A stretch of DNA of 64,000 nt. It comes from Lumbricus terrestris. Its lineage: Eukaryota > Annelida > Clitellata > Crassiclitellata > Lumbricidae. The notes under the pieces are model-generated. The model was not told the origin of the DNA, did no database searches, and saw only the letters and a program-made list of their open reading frames with translations. The DNA lies in contig OX457043.1 of NCBI GenBank assembly GCA_949752735.1, positions 45,837,253 through 45,901,252 of the forward strand, read 5' to 3'. Each line of letters opens with the position of its first letter. Position 1 is the first letter of the stretch. Of this stretch, positions 1 to 11,655 are shown in pieces. The position numbers and the translations under genes were made by a program.

Positions 1-83
1 GAAGTGATTATACAACTGCACAAATCCATCTATAATATAATTGCACATTTTGTGTACAGCTACACAGTACTGAAAAAAAGGCC
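1..83 (-). mobile_element. hAT-like MITE family M1, partial copy
   Basis: Read on the minus strand this matches the left half of the M1 element (GTACACAAAATGTGCA, then GGATTTGTGCAGTTGTA). It is cut by the window edge. It lies head to head with the complete copy at 99-271. Confidence 0.6.
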
Positions 84-98
84 TTCTACAATGTGATG

Positions 99-271
99 CA
101 GGGCTTTCTTAACGTGCAGTTGTACACAAAACATGCAATTGTAAAAGCACTTCTGTACAGTTAAAACTAGCAAAAAGGTCATTGTCCTCCGATTGGAAGT
201 AATTTACCACGGATGACGGGAAAAGAAAGAAGGAGTTGAGCAGTTCTAAAAATTCCTTAAAAACAGCCTTG
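99..271 (+). mobile_element. hAT-like MITE family M1, complete copy
   Basis: A 173-bp non-coding element beginning CAGGGCTTTCTTAACGTGCAG and ending CTTAAAAACAGCCTTG, so the ends are imperfect inverted repeats. It is flanked by ATGTGATG (91-98) and ATGTGTTG (272-279), an 8-bp target duplication with one mismatch. An 8-bp duplication is the hAT hallmark. Other copies lie at 1870-2236, 1906-2099, 8101-8290 and 54488-54658. Confidence 0.8.
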
Positions 272-279
272 ATGTGTTG

Positions 280-895
280 TAACGTTCACCAAATAATTAG
301 TCATCCATCGAGCCAACTCGACCTTTCCAAATATAGAACCCGCCTCTCCTAACGCATGGCTCAGCTAATCAAGATTTTTATAGCGCCAGTGTCCCTCTTG
401 TTACCCAAATCCTGATGACTGCGACGCGGTCCGCGAGAGAGGTGACGAATAATTTTCTACAGAATGGGATGAAATCAATCAGATATGGATGAACGATCAA
501 CGTAATTCAGGGTCGATCTTATTGTCCTTCTGTCTGGCCATCGATCGGATCATCGATCTGTGAAGTTGATGGTGTTCGATTAAGATGATTGATTCCTTTG
601 TCTGGTAGACAGTAGATGAATAAAAAAGACGACGTTATTATGTAACGTTATAATATTATGTAACGTAGGGTAGACAAAGATTTATGATGCTCGTTCAGTT
701 GATTACTGCTTTTCTTATATAGTTGCGTGTCTTAATAAGCAACTTCACTCCGTTTTCATCATCATCAGCAGCAACCCTGGGTTCAACGCCTGTAGACGTC
801 TGATGTCATATTCACTTGGCTTGAATGGGCGATATAATCAGCTTTTAAATCAAAGCTTAAAACTGACCTGTTTCCTAATTGTTAATAGTATTAAT
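280..895. other. intergenic, no gene seen
   Basis: AT-rich unique sequence. I see no convincing exon, RNA gene or recognisable repeat in it. Confidence 0.6.
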
Positions 896-900
896 ATTAT

Positions 901-1085
<185 letters not shown>

Positions 1086-1507
1086 TTAAAACTGAAAATT
1101 GGAGAAATACATAATTAAATCAAGCACTGATCTGCTATACGGACTAAAAGACTAGTCAACCACGCTGCGTCAGAAAAAAATCGATTCCCATCCCCTCCTC
1201 CGTTATCCAGTCCTGAGCGTGGCACTACTACAGTACAGAAAGTGCATGGCGGATATTCTGTGGAGACCATAGAGCAATAAACGATTTTTTGGTCGAACTT
1301 GAAGGAGGTTCGAGTCTCGAGACGGGCTGTTGATTGCACTTCTTGCGCATTTTGTTGGCGTTTGAGTGAAGTGAAGATATTCTAGAGAACCAATGTTTCG
1401 CCCACGGTGTATACAACTCACGCTGTACTTATATTCACTGTGGAACACAATTATACCTGGTTAAATACTACAACGACCCCAAGCATAGGTAAACAGATGG
1501 ATTAATA

Positions 1508-1518
1508 GAAAGACAGGC

Positions 1519-1567
<49 letters not shown>

Positions 1568-1612
1568 TACTGACAGACAGACAGACTGACTGACAGACAG
1601 ACAGACAGAGAG
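1508..1612 (+). repeat. (GACA)n microsatellite
   Basis: About 25 GACA units, degenerate toward the 3' side. It is the first of several GACA arrays in the window (9960-10345 and 14690-15060 are longer). Confidence 0.95.
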
Positions 1613-1869
1613 GCAAATATAGGTAGGCAAATAGATAGAAGGACAAAAAGAAAGAAATAAAGAAAGAATGAACACAAGGATTAATGGATAAAAAGGTGCT
1701 GTAAAATATTTTATTTATTGTGCGAAGCATATTAAAAAAATATTCATGTAAATGTATGCAGGCCTAAGTAGACTATGTGTGCGTATATAGGCTACCTGTG
1801 TATATGTAAATGTATATTGTTATACGTCTGTATATATTATGTGTGTACAACCACATACACGTATTCATA

Positions 1870-2236
1870 CAGGTCATTTTTTATCGTGCAGTTGTACACA
1901 ACATGCAGGACTGTTTTTAAGGAATTTTTAGAACTGCACAGCCCCTTCTCTCTCTGCCCATCCTCCATGGTAAATTACTTTAAATCGGAGGACAATGGTC
2001 TTTTTTGTTAGTTTTAACTGTTCAGAAGCGCTTCTGCAACTGCACAAAATCATTTAGAACTGCACATTTTGTGTACAACTGCACTTTAAAAAAGCCCTGA
2101 CAAAATGTGCAGTTCTAAATGGGTTTTTGCAGTTGAAGAAGCAGTTCTGTCCAGTTAAAAATAGTTGAAAACAGTTCATTGTCCTCCGATTGGAAGTAAT
2201 TTACCATGGAGGATTGAAAAAAGAAGCTGTTGTGTA
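1870..2236 (+). mobile_element. MITE M1, host copy split by a nested M1
   Basis: The left end (CAGGTCATTTTTTATCGTGC, 1870) runs to 1905, and the element resumes at 2100-2107 with GTGCAGTTCTAAATGG and continues to about 2236, where its right end has decayed. A second M1 copy interrupts it at 1906-2099. Confidence 0.72.
1906..2099 (-). mobile_element. MITE M1 nested inside another M1
   Basis: A complete 194-bp copy in reverse orientation, from CAGGACTGTTTTTAAGG to TTTAAAAAAGCCCTG. The flanks ACAACATG (1898-1905) and ACAAAATG (2100-2107) match at 7 of 8 bases and belong to the host element, so this is a transposition into a relative. Confidence 0.78.
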
Positions 2237-2545
2237 TAGGCCTATCCATGTTTGTATTGAACTGTGTTTTTGCGCTTCAATGAATGTCTACTCTACGCTA
2301 TGCTCAACAGCTCAAGTAGGTACGCTTGTATGTTTCTGTGTTTGTCTCTATGCGGCTGGACATTCATGAAGCGCCTTTACCGGGCGCACGATATATTGTC
2401 TATGCTGTCGTCACAGACTTCATCAGAAGTGTCTGCATCCGTTATGATCGAAAGCGTTCAATAGGAAATCCAGTTTCAATTCCATCCGATTGTAACGTCG
2501 CATTGTCATCAATGCGACTATATAGATGGAGCCACAATCAGCATT

Positions 2546-2650
<105 letters not shown>

Positions 2651-2983
2651 TAAGAATCGATGAGATTTTCTCCCTATTTAAGTATTGGCTGTGTCTCTAA
2701 TCATCAGTTTCAGCAACTGACACCCATAGAAAACCGAAGAACACTTCACTTCAGTTTGCGTCCTAGAAGATTCCGAGAAACATCGAACCGAACACATCAC
2801 ATTGAAGTTTCTCTAGACATCTCTGAAGCAAAAGCTGATCTAAAGAAAACCGAAAAGAGGTAAAGTTGTTATCGTTATATAGTCATCATCATCGTCGTCG
2901 TCGTCGTCATTATCATCGTCATCATCGACAGCAGCATCGTGTTTATTACTATTGCCATTTATTTATTTATTTCGCCATTTCTT

Positions 2984-3197
2984 TAGCGCCTTCAAAATCC
3001 CCTTCAAAATTCCTACTCAGAGGCGCTCCTGACTACAGCGAGAACACTGCATCGGAGTTTCATGCCGAAGTGCATGAGCAATTGCGAGTGAAGGACTTGA
3101 TCAAGGTCCATTCGAGGCGGCTTGAGGCGGATTCGAACCTCGAACCCTCCGGCTTCAAGGCATCGACGCCACCACTAGCCTACACTACCGCGCCCCG
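2984..3197 (-). mobile_element. tRNA-derived SINE, family S1
   Basis: On the minus strand: a tRNA-like head from 3197 with a perfect Pol III B box (GGTTCGAATCC), a body containing CAATTGCTC and TTCGGC..GAAACTCCGATGCAGTGT, and a 3' tail GGAGCGCCTCTGAGTAGG.. ending GGCGCTAAA. The tail matches the LINE 3' ends in this window (25805-26145, 59160-59960). Confidence 0.85.
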
Positions 3198-3295
3198 TCA
3201 TTTCTGATGTAATTAAAACCAGTATTTTCATTATTATTATTAATACTGCTATTGCTACTTCTGTTATCGGGTATTTATTAAACAACATTTACCCA

Positions 3296-3455
3296 GCGAC
3301 CAATCGTCGATCGATATCACTGGGTAGTTGTGTTTGAGTTATACACTCAAGATTCCTACATAAGGTAATCACCTCAGGGAGGAGATTCGAACCCACGCCC
3401 TCGCCGTTGCAAGGGAGATCCTTAACCAATCGGATGCCATCACAAAGGAAATAAA
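3296..3455 (-). mobile_element. possible old tRNA-like SINE fragment
   Basis: On the minus strand GGGTTCGAATCTCC resembles a Pol III B box and sits about 50 bases from an A-box-like GGTTAAGGATC. No tail is recognisable and no second copy is present, so the call is weak. Confidence 0.3.
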
Positions 3456-3459
3456 ACCG

Positions 3460-4560
3460 ATGAGGTACGTATACCTAAAAAAAATAGATGAATTCGAAAA
3501 TCTAGAAAACGGTGAGTTATGGCTCTAGTTTTTATTTCCTATCATGTAGCAATGACCAAAATCCACGAGGTAAGTCTATTGTAATAAGAAGTAACAATTC
3601 AGGAATAGAGGGTCGGACTATGAGCTCTAAAACTTCGTGGAGTTGGGGTCTGAAAAGCAGACTTTACTATGGGGTCATAAATAAGACTGGGGGATTGAAC
3701 CCTCCACCTCCACAATTCTCACCATGGGTGCTATAAAATACTAAGTTTAATAGCATACAGCGAGAAACTGCGCGCACCGAAGACAATATAGGAAACAGTA
3801 TCTAAAACTATAAAGGCGAAACTTTTCCAATGTTTGCGAACAATTTTCTTCTTATCCACTCGACCGATTTTTCCCAATATTTAAAAAAATACTTTTTAGG
3901 ACCCATTAACAAACATAGGGGGGTTCGCGATCCAAAAATCTTACCTTTGCCGAATTTGAAACATTTAATTTTTAATAATCCGACGAAAGCAAATATAATG
4001 CAGTATTTAAGATTGGTCGCCGGATCGCTTTCAAAGATCCCATAGATTTATGACGTCATCACTTCTTTACTTCGCTTTAGGCGGCCGATTTTATAGCGCG
4101 CGCTTTCGCTAAATTATACTAAAAACACTGATAATAATATTATGAACGGTTGATCGCAAGACAATGACAATGGATACCGGTAATTAATATAGTACCGTGT
4201 CGTCGTACGTATAGGCCTACAGGCCATCTGGACATGACCGGTATTTAGGGCGGACGGGTTTAGGCAAAAGAACCAAAATTCGCCGGCAAATGCTGGCCAC
4301 AACGGAGGGTGACAACCCGCCCCGCAGGGGCGCTTGCAATGGGAGCTGGGTTGGGGCGAAAAATCTACATTTCACCGACAACACCAGGCACCCCAGGCTG
4401 GGACCGGGTTGGGGCCGATGGAAGAAGGTGGGGTGAGAAAGGCTAAGTGGGAAAGGGGTCAGCGTGGCTGTGGACCAAATATCGAAATTTCCCGGGCAAC
4501 GCCGGGTAATTCAGCTAGTATGGCATACGAGAGGAGTCTTTGAGTTCCTGGACTTGCTAT
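3460..4560. other. intergenic, no gene seen
   Basis: Mixed-composition sequence without a credible exon. Short open frames here lack protein-like composition and splice context. Confidence 0.55.
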
Positions 4561-4565
4561 AGCGC

Positions 4566-4610
4566 TTCTGAGTAGTTACGTTGAAGGTGCGCTATACTAA
4601 TTTTTGAATG
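4566..4610 (+). mobile_element. solitary LINE/SINE 3' tail
   Basis: AGCGCTTCTGAGTAG..TTGAAGGTGCGCTATA matches the shared S1 SINE and LINE 3' tail. The 5' part of the element is not recognisable, consistent with 5' truncation or decay. Confidence 0.6.
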
Positions 4611-4770
4611 AGTGAATGGATTCGAATACAAAACGATTAATTTTGTCGTCACGAAAAGATTTAAAAAGTACCAGAAGTATTTTTTAGTTTAAACCTTGGA
4701 GGCCTTTCAGACTTCGCCAGTCTTTGTCCACACTCGTTATAACGGTTCATTGCGTTTGTTGCTGTTTCAA

Positions 4771-4850
4771 TTGATTGATTGATTGACTGATTGATTGAAT
4801 GATTGATTGAATGAATGAATGATTGATTGATTAACTGACTGATTTATGAT
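4771..4850 (+). repeat. (GATT)n microsatellite
   Basis: About 18 units of GATT/GAAT, imperfect. Confidence 0.9.
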
Positions 4851-4968
4851 GTATGTACTGCAATCGTAAATCTTTAATCTCCAAAGCGCTCCTCCAAAGC
4901 CGAGCGCAGGGCACCAGCTTATTTACGAGCGTTGAAACTCACGTATACCTCTTTATACATACTTGCAG

Positions 4969-5259
4969 ATGGCCCCGATCAGTCGATACATTCATCTGAC
5001 GCTGTTGCTACTGGCAACGTCGTACATGACCGTTGCCATGGCAATGGACCTGGAGACGCTGGACCGCCTAAGACGCAGCCCTTCTCTCGAGCAGACGTCC
5101 AGCAACTACCGCGCCCTTCGTCATCACGCATGCGCGCAGAGGGATCACTACACGCACTGTTTTTTGTGCGGGAAAGTGGCAGACGATTCGCGCGTCTTTC
5201 ACGAGTGTTGTCAAGAGGACGCCACCGTAACGGAGTTCTGCATTCGCATGCTCACCTGA
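4969..5259 (+). CDS. small secreted cysteine-rich peptide precursor (putative)
   Basis: Not recognised as a named family. The frame encodes 96 residues from the ATG at 4969. The first 25 residues form a classic signal peptide: a short basic N-terminus (Arg6), a leucine-rich core (LTLLLLATS, 10-18) and small residues before a likely cut after AMA (23-25). An Arg-Arg pair at 35-36 could be a convertase site. The C-terminal domain has six cysteines at 55, 64, 67, 80, 81 and 91 (C-x8-C-x2-C-x12-CC-x9-C), enough for three disulfides, as in peptide hormones, toxin-like or defence peptides. The bases before the ATG (TTATACATACTTGCAG) form a plausible splice acceptor, so a 5' non-coding exon probably lies upstream. 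The stop is TGA at 5257. No function is assigned. Confidence 0.62.
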   Translation: MAPISRYIHLTLLLLATSYMTVAMAMDLETLDRLRRSPSLEQTSSNYRALRHHACAQRDHYTHCFLCGKVADDSRVFHECCQEDATVTEFCIRMLT

Positions 5260-5469
5260 CCTGGCTTGACCTTACACCTGACCTTATACTTGAACTCGGA
5301 TGGTGGCGACACCTAGTAATCAATCCGGAAATCGTCTAAAACTGATAAAAAATTAATTATAGCATGTGATAATTATCGCCGTCATATCGCTGATACATTG
5401 TGATGCCACTGCGATAAAATTATTATTATTGTTGTTGATGTCATTGATTTATAATTATCGTGATGATGT

Positions 5470-5840
5470 TGACATCACGCGATATGATCTGGTTGATATT
5501 ACGGGATACGGTTGATATCACGTGATATGGTTGGCATCACGTGATATGGTTTATATCATTTGGTATGGCTGATATCACGGGATATGGTTGATAAAACGAG
5601 ATATGATTTGTATCATGTGATATGGTTGATGTCACGTGATAGGTTGGTATCACGTGATATGGTTGACGTCACGTGATATGGTTCATATCATTTGTTATGG
5701 CTGATATCACGGAATATGGTGACTAAAACGTAATATGGTTTGTGTCACGTGACATGGTTTGTATCATGTGACATGGTTGATATCACGTGACATGGTTGAT
5801 ATCACGTGATGTCCTTGATGTCGCGTGATATCGATGATGT
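5470..5840 (+). repeat. minisatellite of about 20-bp units rich in CACGTG
   Basis: Degenerate tandem units of the form GGTTGATATCACGTGATAT. Eight exact CACGTG E-boxes occur, at 5519, 5538, 5633, 5651, 5670, 5746, 5784 and 5803, nearly all inside the palindrome TCACGTGA. It begins about 210 bp downstream of the cysteine-rich peptide stop codon. Confidence 0.85.
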
Positions 5841-5844
5841 CCTT

Positions 5845-6290
5845 CGATATCGCCCATTATAATATCCTGCCTATTATGTCCTGCACAAATGATATCATTA
5901 ACAATGTATGATGCCAATAATAACACTTGTTACGAATCTCATGCATTCGTTTAGCGCATTTTGAGTCAGTTCTTTAATGAATCATACATATCATCTGGTA
6001 AAGTAAACAGTGGTTATCGTGTTGAAGAAATATTCCTAGTTTTCGAATAGCGCTCCACAGTTTTGTCGATAGAAAATCGTTGTTGTAAAGATTCATTTAG
6101 AAATTTCATATGCCTGCATATGAAGTAGATGCTGTCTGATCGAAGATGTAATAATCAGCATTTAATTACACGCTATAGTTTATAATTTCACTCACGCACT
6201 TGTCGAAAGACTTTTTAGCAGGAATTAATAAACCCTACAAGAATATTCTACCATAAATGAATTGCCTATATCTTTACTTTGGTTCTTTCC
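5845..6290. other. intergenic, no gene seen
   Basis: AT-rich unique sequence between the E-box minisatellite and the GA tract. Confidence 0.6.
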
Positions 6291-6295
6291 AGCTG

Positions 6296-6470
<175 letters not shown>

Positions 6471-7158
6471 CAGACAGAGACAAAGACAGGGAGCCAGAGA
6501 CGGAGCGAATCTGAGTAGTGGGCTTGAAGGGGCGATCACATAGCACATCCGAGAAAAAATATATATAAATAAGAGACAGATACACTGCGATATGGAGAGA
6601 GGCACAGAGACAGCGGGGCACAGAGAGGGTCGCAGAGTGAGAGACAAGGAGGCAGAGACAAATAGACCGACAGACAGACAGAGACATGTAGAGAGGTAGA
6701 GGAACATGGAAAGAAACAAGAAAGACGTAGTAGACCTACTTCAGAGCTTAAGCGACAATTGGCAGATGCTTGAGCAAACCGCTGACTCAATCCATGGCTG
6801 GCGTCTGCGTTTAATATTTATAAAGCGCTTCTTTCTTTGCTCTGCGCTGGTCTGCTCTGCGCTTCTAGCGAATAAAACTGGAACCGTTTCGCGTGGTTAG
6901 TTTTCTTTAGCGCAGCAGCTTCAATCCATCTAGCGATGAAGTTAAGATGGTTTTCAGCCACCTGGCGAATAGAAACGCAAGATAATAATTTCATTACATA
7001 ATTATATATATTATAAATATTAATTTATTTATTTATTGCGCTTGCTCCACCCGCAAGGTCTCGACTCGAGGCGCGAAACAAGGTTGAGCAAGTAGCTTGT
7101 CCAGGTTAATTAAACCGAATGCACTCAGATTGTTTTTGCCATCAACCAGTGGATTACT

Positions 7159-7371
7159 GGGGCGCGATGGTGCAGTGGTTGTGTTCGTTGCCTTGCAGCC
7201 GAAGTATTGCAAGTTCGAATTCACCTCAAGTCGCCGCGTAGGCACCTTGGGCAATTCCTTCACTCGCAATTGCTCAGCGCTTCGGCGTGAAACTCCGATG
7301 CAGTGTCCGCTCTGTAGTCGGGAGCGCTTCTGAGTAAGGAGCTTGAAGGGGAGCTATAACAAGTGCACATA
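7159..7371 (+). mobile_element. tRNA-derived SINE, family S1
   Basis: The most complete S1 copy. The tRNA-like head GGCGCGATGGTGCAGTGG holds the A box, and AAGTTCGAATTC is a slightly diverged B box. The body TCAAGTCGCCGCGTAGG..CACTCGCAATTGCTCAGCG is followed by the LINE-like tail GGGAGCGCTTCTGAGTAAGG..GAAGGGGAGCTATAA. Confidence 0.88.
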
Positions 7372-7446
7372 CAAATAAACAAACATACTGGTTTAGTGTA
7401 ACCATCCAGTGGACCACAATAGACATCCTCATAATAATAATCTTCC

Positions 7447-7705
7447 TTTATTGAACAATGCGGTTTACAATTGACAGACTGCAACCCAGTTACATTGTAC
7501 ATTTTATGCAATTGAAACAATTCACGAGAACACAAAATAATCACGTATCACAAACCTTAACTACTAAAAGAACAGACAGCCTGCAATACAAGGGCGCTAA
7601 AAGCAGCCTACAAAGCCCGTCTATACTACGGGGGTTTCGGGAATCGAACCCGGTTCCGCTGATCTCCATGCCAGTGTGTTACCCAAAGCGCCAACCCTCA
7701 CCACA
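7447..7705 (-). mobile_element. tRNA-derived SINE, family S2
   Basis: A second SINE family. On the minus strand: GGTTCGATTCCC (B box), then TTTGTAGGCTGC and GCGCCCTTGTATTGCAGGCTGTC, and a body ending in sequence rich in AAT. It aligns with copies at 11906-12139 and 25229-25460 and is the most diverged of the three. Confidence 0.65.
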
Positions 7706-8100
7706 CCCCACCCGACTCCCCAGTCCCCCAACCCTTATGAACAATGAAATTCTCAGAGTCCTCTTAAACACTGGAGTCTTTGTAAGAAACATATCAGCCG
7801 TCATCGATACGCGAATGAATTTCTTCGTTTACTAAAACAGAATCGGATACGACAGCGAGAAACTTGAAGAACTGTAATCAGATCCATCATACGACAGAAA
7901 TTGAAGTCTTCATAAAAGACACAGTCTTCATGATGTAAGCTAAACAGTGGATTCTTTATTTGAAGCAGTTCCTTCACGTCAGGGTGAGTGAAAATTGCGG
8001 GGGTTTCAACCCGTCTTTCTTAGAGATCCATGCATTGCATAGCAAAGTCTGTTTTTCGCACCCCAACTCAAAGTGGATCATAGTCCAACCCAAGGTTTTT

Positions 8101-8290
8101 TAACGTGCAGTAGTACACAAACTGTGCAGTTCTAAATTGATTTGTGCAGTTGTAGAAGCACTTATGTACAGTTAAAACTAGCAAAAAAGGTCACTGTCTT
8201 CCGATTGGAATTTGGAAGTAATTTACCATTGAAGACGGGAAAGAAAAGAAGGGGTTGTACAGTTCTAAAAATTCCTTAAAAACAGCCCTG
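8101..8290 (+). mobile_element. hAT-like MITE M1, complete copy
   Basis: 190 bp from CAAGGTTTTTTAACGTGCAG to CCTTAAAAACAGCCCTG, flanked by an exact 8-bp duplication GTCCAACC (8093-8100 and 8291-8298). This copy defines the family ends. Confidence 0.9.
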
Positions 8291-8306
8291 GTCCAACCTT
8301 CCTGCT

Positions 8307-8591
8307 CATGGGTGCCCGTAGAAATATTTGCAGGTGGGGGCAAAACACAACGGTCATGGTTAAATTTTTGAGCAGAGCTTGAAAATACGAAGCAGAGTTT
8401 TAAGAAAACAGGGATTTTTCAGAGGCTTCTGAATCTAGCCTAAATTTCTCAGTTTTACGTTGCGTATATAGTTAGCAACATTTGCGCTCTAGCACCAAGA
8501 AATTTGTTTAAAAAACCAATAGATAAATATAGGAAAATTCATTTTCCAAGGGGCAAATGCCCCATCTTGCCCCTAAGTGCGGGCGCCCATG
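8307..8591. mobile_element. MITE family M3 (GGGCGCCCG ends)
   Basis: 285 bp bounded by CATGGGTGCCCGTAG and TGCGGGCGCCCATG as terminal inverted repeats. Internal landmarks TTGCAGGTGGGGGCAAAA and CAAATGCCCCATCTTGCCCC recur in the copies at 38544 and 39399. There is no coding sequence. CATG occurs at both outer ends and may be target preference or part of the ends. Confidence 0.75.
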
Positions 8592-8599
8592 TCCCTGCA

Positions 8600-9110
8600 G
8601 TTATTATTCCTCAATTCTTACACTGCTTCATGTTCCAAAGTTATCTCTCAGTTGAATTGCAACACGAGATTCACACGAACTAGGCTACCAATGGTTTGGA
8701 ATAATCTGATTAGAGTCGCAAAAAATACACCAAATATCAGCTGCTTGCAAGCACCGGTGTGACACTCGACACACTTACTCCCCATCGAGCAAATAAATCT
8801 CTTAAAAATAGTTCATCCATCCGTCCCTTGCGTAGACGTCATACCGACAAAATAATATCGCACTCGACAACTTCATACACCTTGCAGCAGTCTTTTGCTA
8901 TGTCTACGGCGCTCAGACCGTGGGGCATTCTCGGTGGTTGGTCCGGGGCTTTGGAATGCAATGCCAAGTTTTTTTTATCTTCTGCTGGTTCTCCAATGTA
9001 ATTCAGAACTAAACCTTGGACCTGGTATCTGGTCGATTAGAGCTGCTATACCTTGTAATGCTAAGAGTAACGGTTCATTCTTCCCTTAAGCGTTACTGTC
9101 TGTACTGTGT
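8600..9110 (+). pseudogene. LINE ORF2 C-terminal remnants
   Basis: Two open segments resemble the C-terminus of non-LTR reverse transcriptases. Around 8640-8760 the frame reads RFTRTRLPMVWNNLIRVAKN. Around 8895-8975 it reads GAFSVVGPGLWNAMPS, close to the FSVAGPRIWNGLP motif of the LINE at 25805-26145. Frames are broken and no upstream RT core is present. Confidence 0.5.
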
Positions 9111-9204
9111 ACAGATCCTATATAAGCAAATCCGTCGCTCACAATATTGCTTAGAGCTACGGATTGACACCTTGCCTTGAAACAATGGTGCTCATAAGAT
9201 GCGT

Positions 9205-9313
9205 ACTACTACTGCTAGTCTGCTACTGCTACTGCTAGTCTGCTACTGCTACTGCTACTGCTACTGCTAGTCTGCTACTGCTGCTGCTGCTGCTACTGCT
9301 ACTACTACTACTG

Positions 9314-9345
<32 letters not shown>

Positions 9346-9480
9346 GCTACTGCTACTGCTACTGCTACTGCTACGGCTGCTTCTGCTACTGCTGCTACTA
9401 CTTCTACTACTACTACTATTACTACTGTACTACAACAACAACAACTACTTCTACTGCTACTACTAGAGTGGCAATGATAG
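9205..9480 (+). repeat. (CTA/CTG)n trinucleotide array
   Basis: Interleaved CTACTG, CTGCTA and ACTACT units, similar in type to the larger TAG/CAG array at 60765-61460. Confidence 0.95.
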
Positions 9481-9879
9481 CGCGGACCGTGAAGACAACC
9501 ACGCGGTCCGGTTCGAGCGTTTGGTAAAGCGATAAGTAAGAATTCAAATACCCAGAAGACTATGGTAATTATTGCGGTGAAGCTGTTCTTAATTGAATAG
9601 TATTTCTAAATTAACGACCGGATGTGAACTTGTGAGGTCGACTGCACCAGATACTTCAAAAGAACATTGAGATAGGCAAGGCCGCAAGGGAAAGAGGGAA
9701 AGAGGAGGATAGGGAGTGAGAAGGAGACTGTTGCATGGGAGGAAGGAGGAAAGGAGGGAGAGAGGAGGATGGGAGGCAATGAAACAAGCTAGTAGAGTGA
9801 TAAAGAGGCAAGATAACCTGGAAGGAAAGGGAAAGAGTTTAGGGAGCAAAGCACTTGAACGGCAGACAGACATACAGGT

Positions 9880-10156
9880 ATGTTTACGGAGACGGGAAGA
9901 CAGACAGAAGAGGAGGCATACAGAGAAAGAAGTGAAAGAAGGCAGGAAAAAGGGAGATACATTCAGACACACAGGCAGATAGACAGACAGACAGATAGGC
10001 ATTGACGAAATGAAAGAAGTCAGGAATCGAGATACAGTCAGTCAAAGAGGAAATTAAAGAGGACAGGACAGAGGTGCAGACAGACAGACAGACAGACAGA
10101 CAGACAGGCAGGCAGACAGACAGGCAGGCAGACAGACAGACAGACTGACAGACAGT

Positions 10157-10188
<32 letters not shown>

Positions 10189-10345
10189 TAGACAAGCAGA
10201 CAGACAAACATTTAGAAAGACAGACTGTTGGAAAGACAGACAGACAGACAGACAGGCAGGCAGACAGGCAGACAGACAGACAAACAGACAGACAAACAGA
10301 CAGACAGACAAACAGGCAGACAGACAGACAGACAGACCGAGGCTT
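9880..10345 (+). repeat. (GACA)n / GGCA microsatellite cluster
   Basis: Long imperfect GACA array with GGCA variants from about 9960 to 10340, preceded by purine-rich GGAAAG sequence from 9680. The Cys-Leu-Ser-Val frames on the minus strand are repeat artefacts. Confidence 0.95.
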
Positions 10346-10886
10346 GAAGGCCGGAGGGCAGCACAGATAGCCTCCAGCGCTTAAGTGGAGTCGACCATTA
10401 AGCGTGTCTTAATTCCGATCAGTCTCTCGAGTCTGCCCATAAAAAAACGAATTTACAAACGGTTCCTGTTTTATCTGAAACGCTGCAAACGAACTGAGAA
10501 ACACACACGAGGCCAACTTACCGTCGTCTACCATTAGCTTCGACTGATGGGGTAGTGTGGGGCAATGCAGGACTATCTACTCACTGGTCTCGCAGGAGAG
10601 CCGTTCCATGTTGAACAGCCGAAACGCTTAAGATTATCCCGGCCCACTTTCCCCGTCCATAAAAACCTGGTCGGGCAGACTACAAAGAGAAATTAACAAG
10701 GGGCCTCGGCTTTTAAAGACCTGGAATTAACTGATAGCTTAGCTGGAATACATCGTTCTTGGATGCGTCATGACCTCGTGGTCTGACCACGTATACGTCA
10801 GTCGAGCATGTGAATTTGTGCTGCATACGAAAAGCCAGAAAAACGAGACGGAAACGGCAAAAACCCAGTCATTGAACTTCATGCCA
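10346..10886. other. intergenic, no gene seen
   Basis: Moderate GC unique sequence. No exon or repeat recognised. Confidence 0.55.
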
Positions 10887-11655
10887 GTCTCACCTAGACC
10901 TGGGAGTCGACCCCAATAAGTCGACCCCAGTCGACTTGGTCATCCCAAGTCGGGTCGGGTCGTTTCTGCTCACCGCAACTGACCCCAAGTCGAATTTTGT
11001 AGAGAGAAGTCACTTGAAGTTGTTTTTACCTCAAGTCGACTTAAAACGACTTGAGACAAAACATAGTTAAATTTGTCACTTCAAACCAATGATTGTGACA
11101 ACATTTAAGCAGCTTTTCTTGCCTAGTGCGTTTACAAGAATGAATGAGGCCTTTGCTAAACAGAGACTTAATTAGGCTAGGCTACTGATTATTTTGCCGG
11201 AAGGCTATCGTGCAGACTGCCGTCTGCCGATCTATTCACAGCTAGGCATATAATTTATAATTTTATGCTTAAACGTCACGCTTAGGCATGCGCTTAATTA
11301 AAATGGTGAAACAAAATGTTACTAAAATATTCGTACGTGTGCTTATCATGCAATCAGTGAGCTTCTAGTGGTCAGAGAATTCGGTGCAAAGAAAGCTGGA
11401 TCTCTTCAAGGCCTATAATAAATCGATAGTTTGGCGCTACTTTGCAGCGCTGCATCTGGAGTTGTCTGCAGACGGGAAAACTATTGTAGGGCCAATTAGA
11501 CAATGAAAGACTTTACTGTCAGTGAGTAGGCCTAGTAGCTGTACGTAGTACCTACACTGTAGGATAATGCGCTTGCAATGCTATATGCTAAGTTGCAAAA
11601 TGATGTTAGAGGCCAAAATAATTATGAAAACAGAATTACAAATTAGGCTTATATC

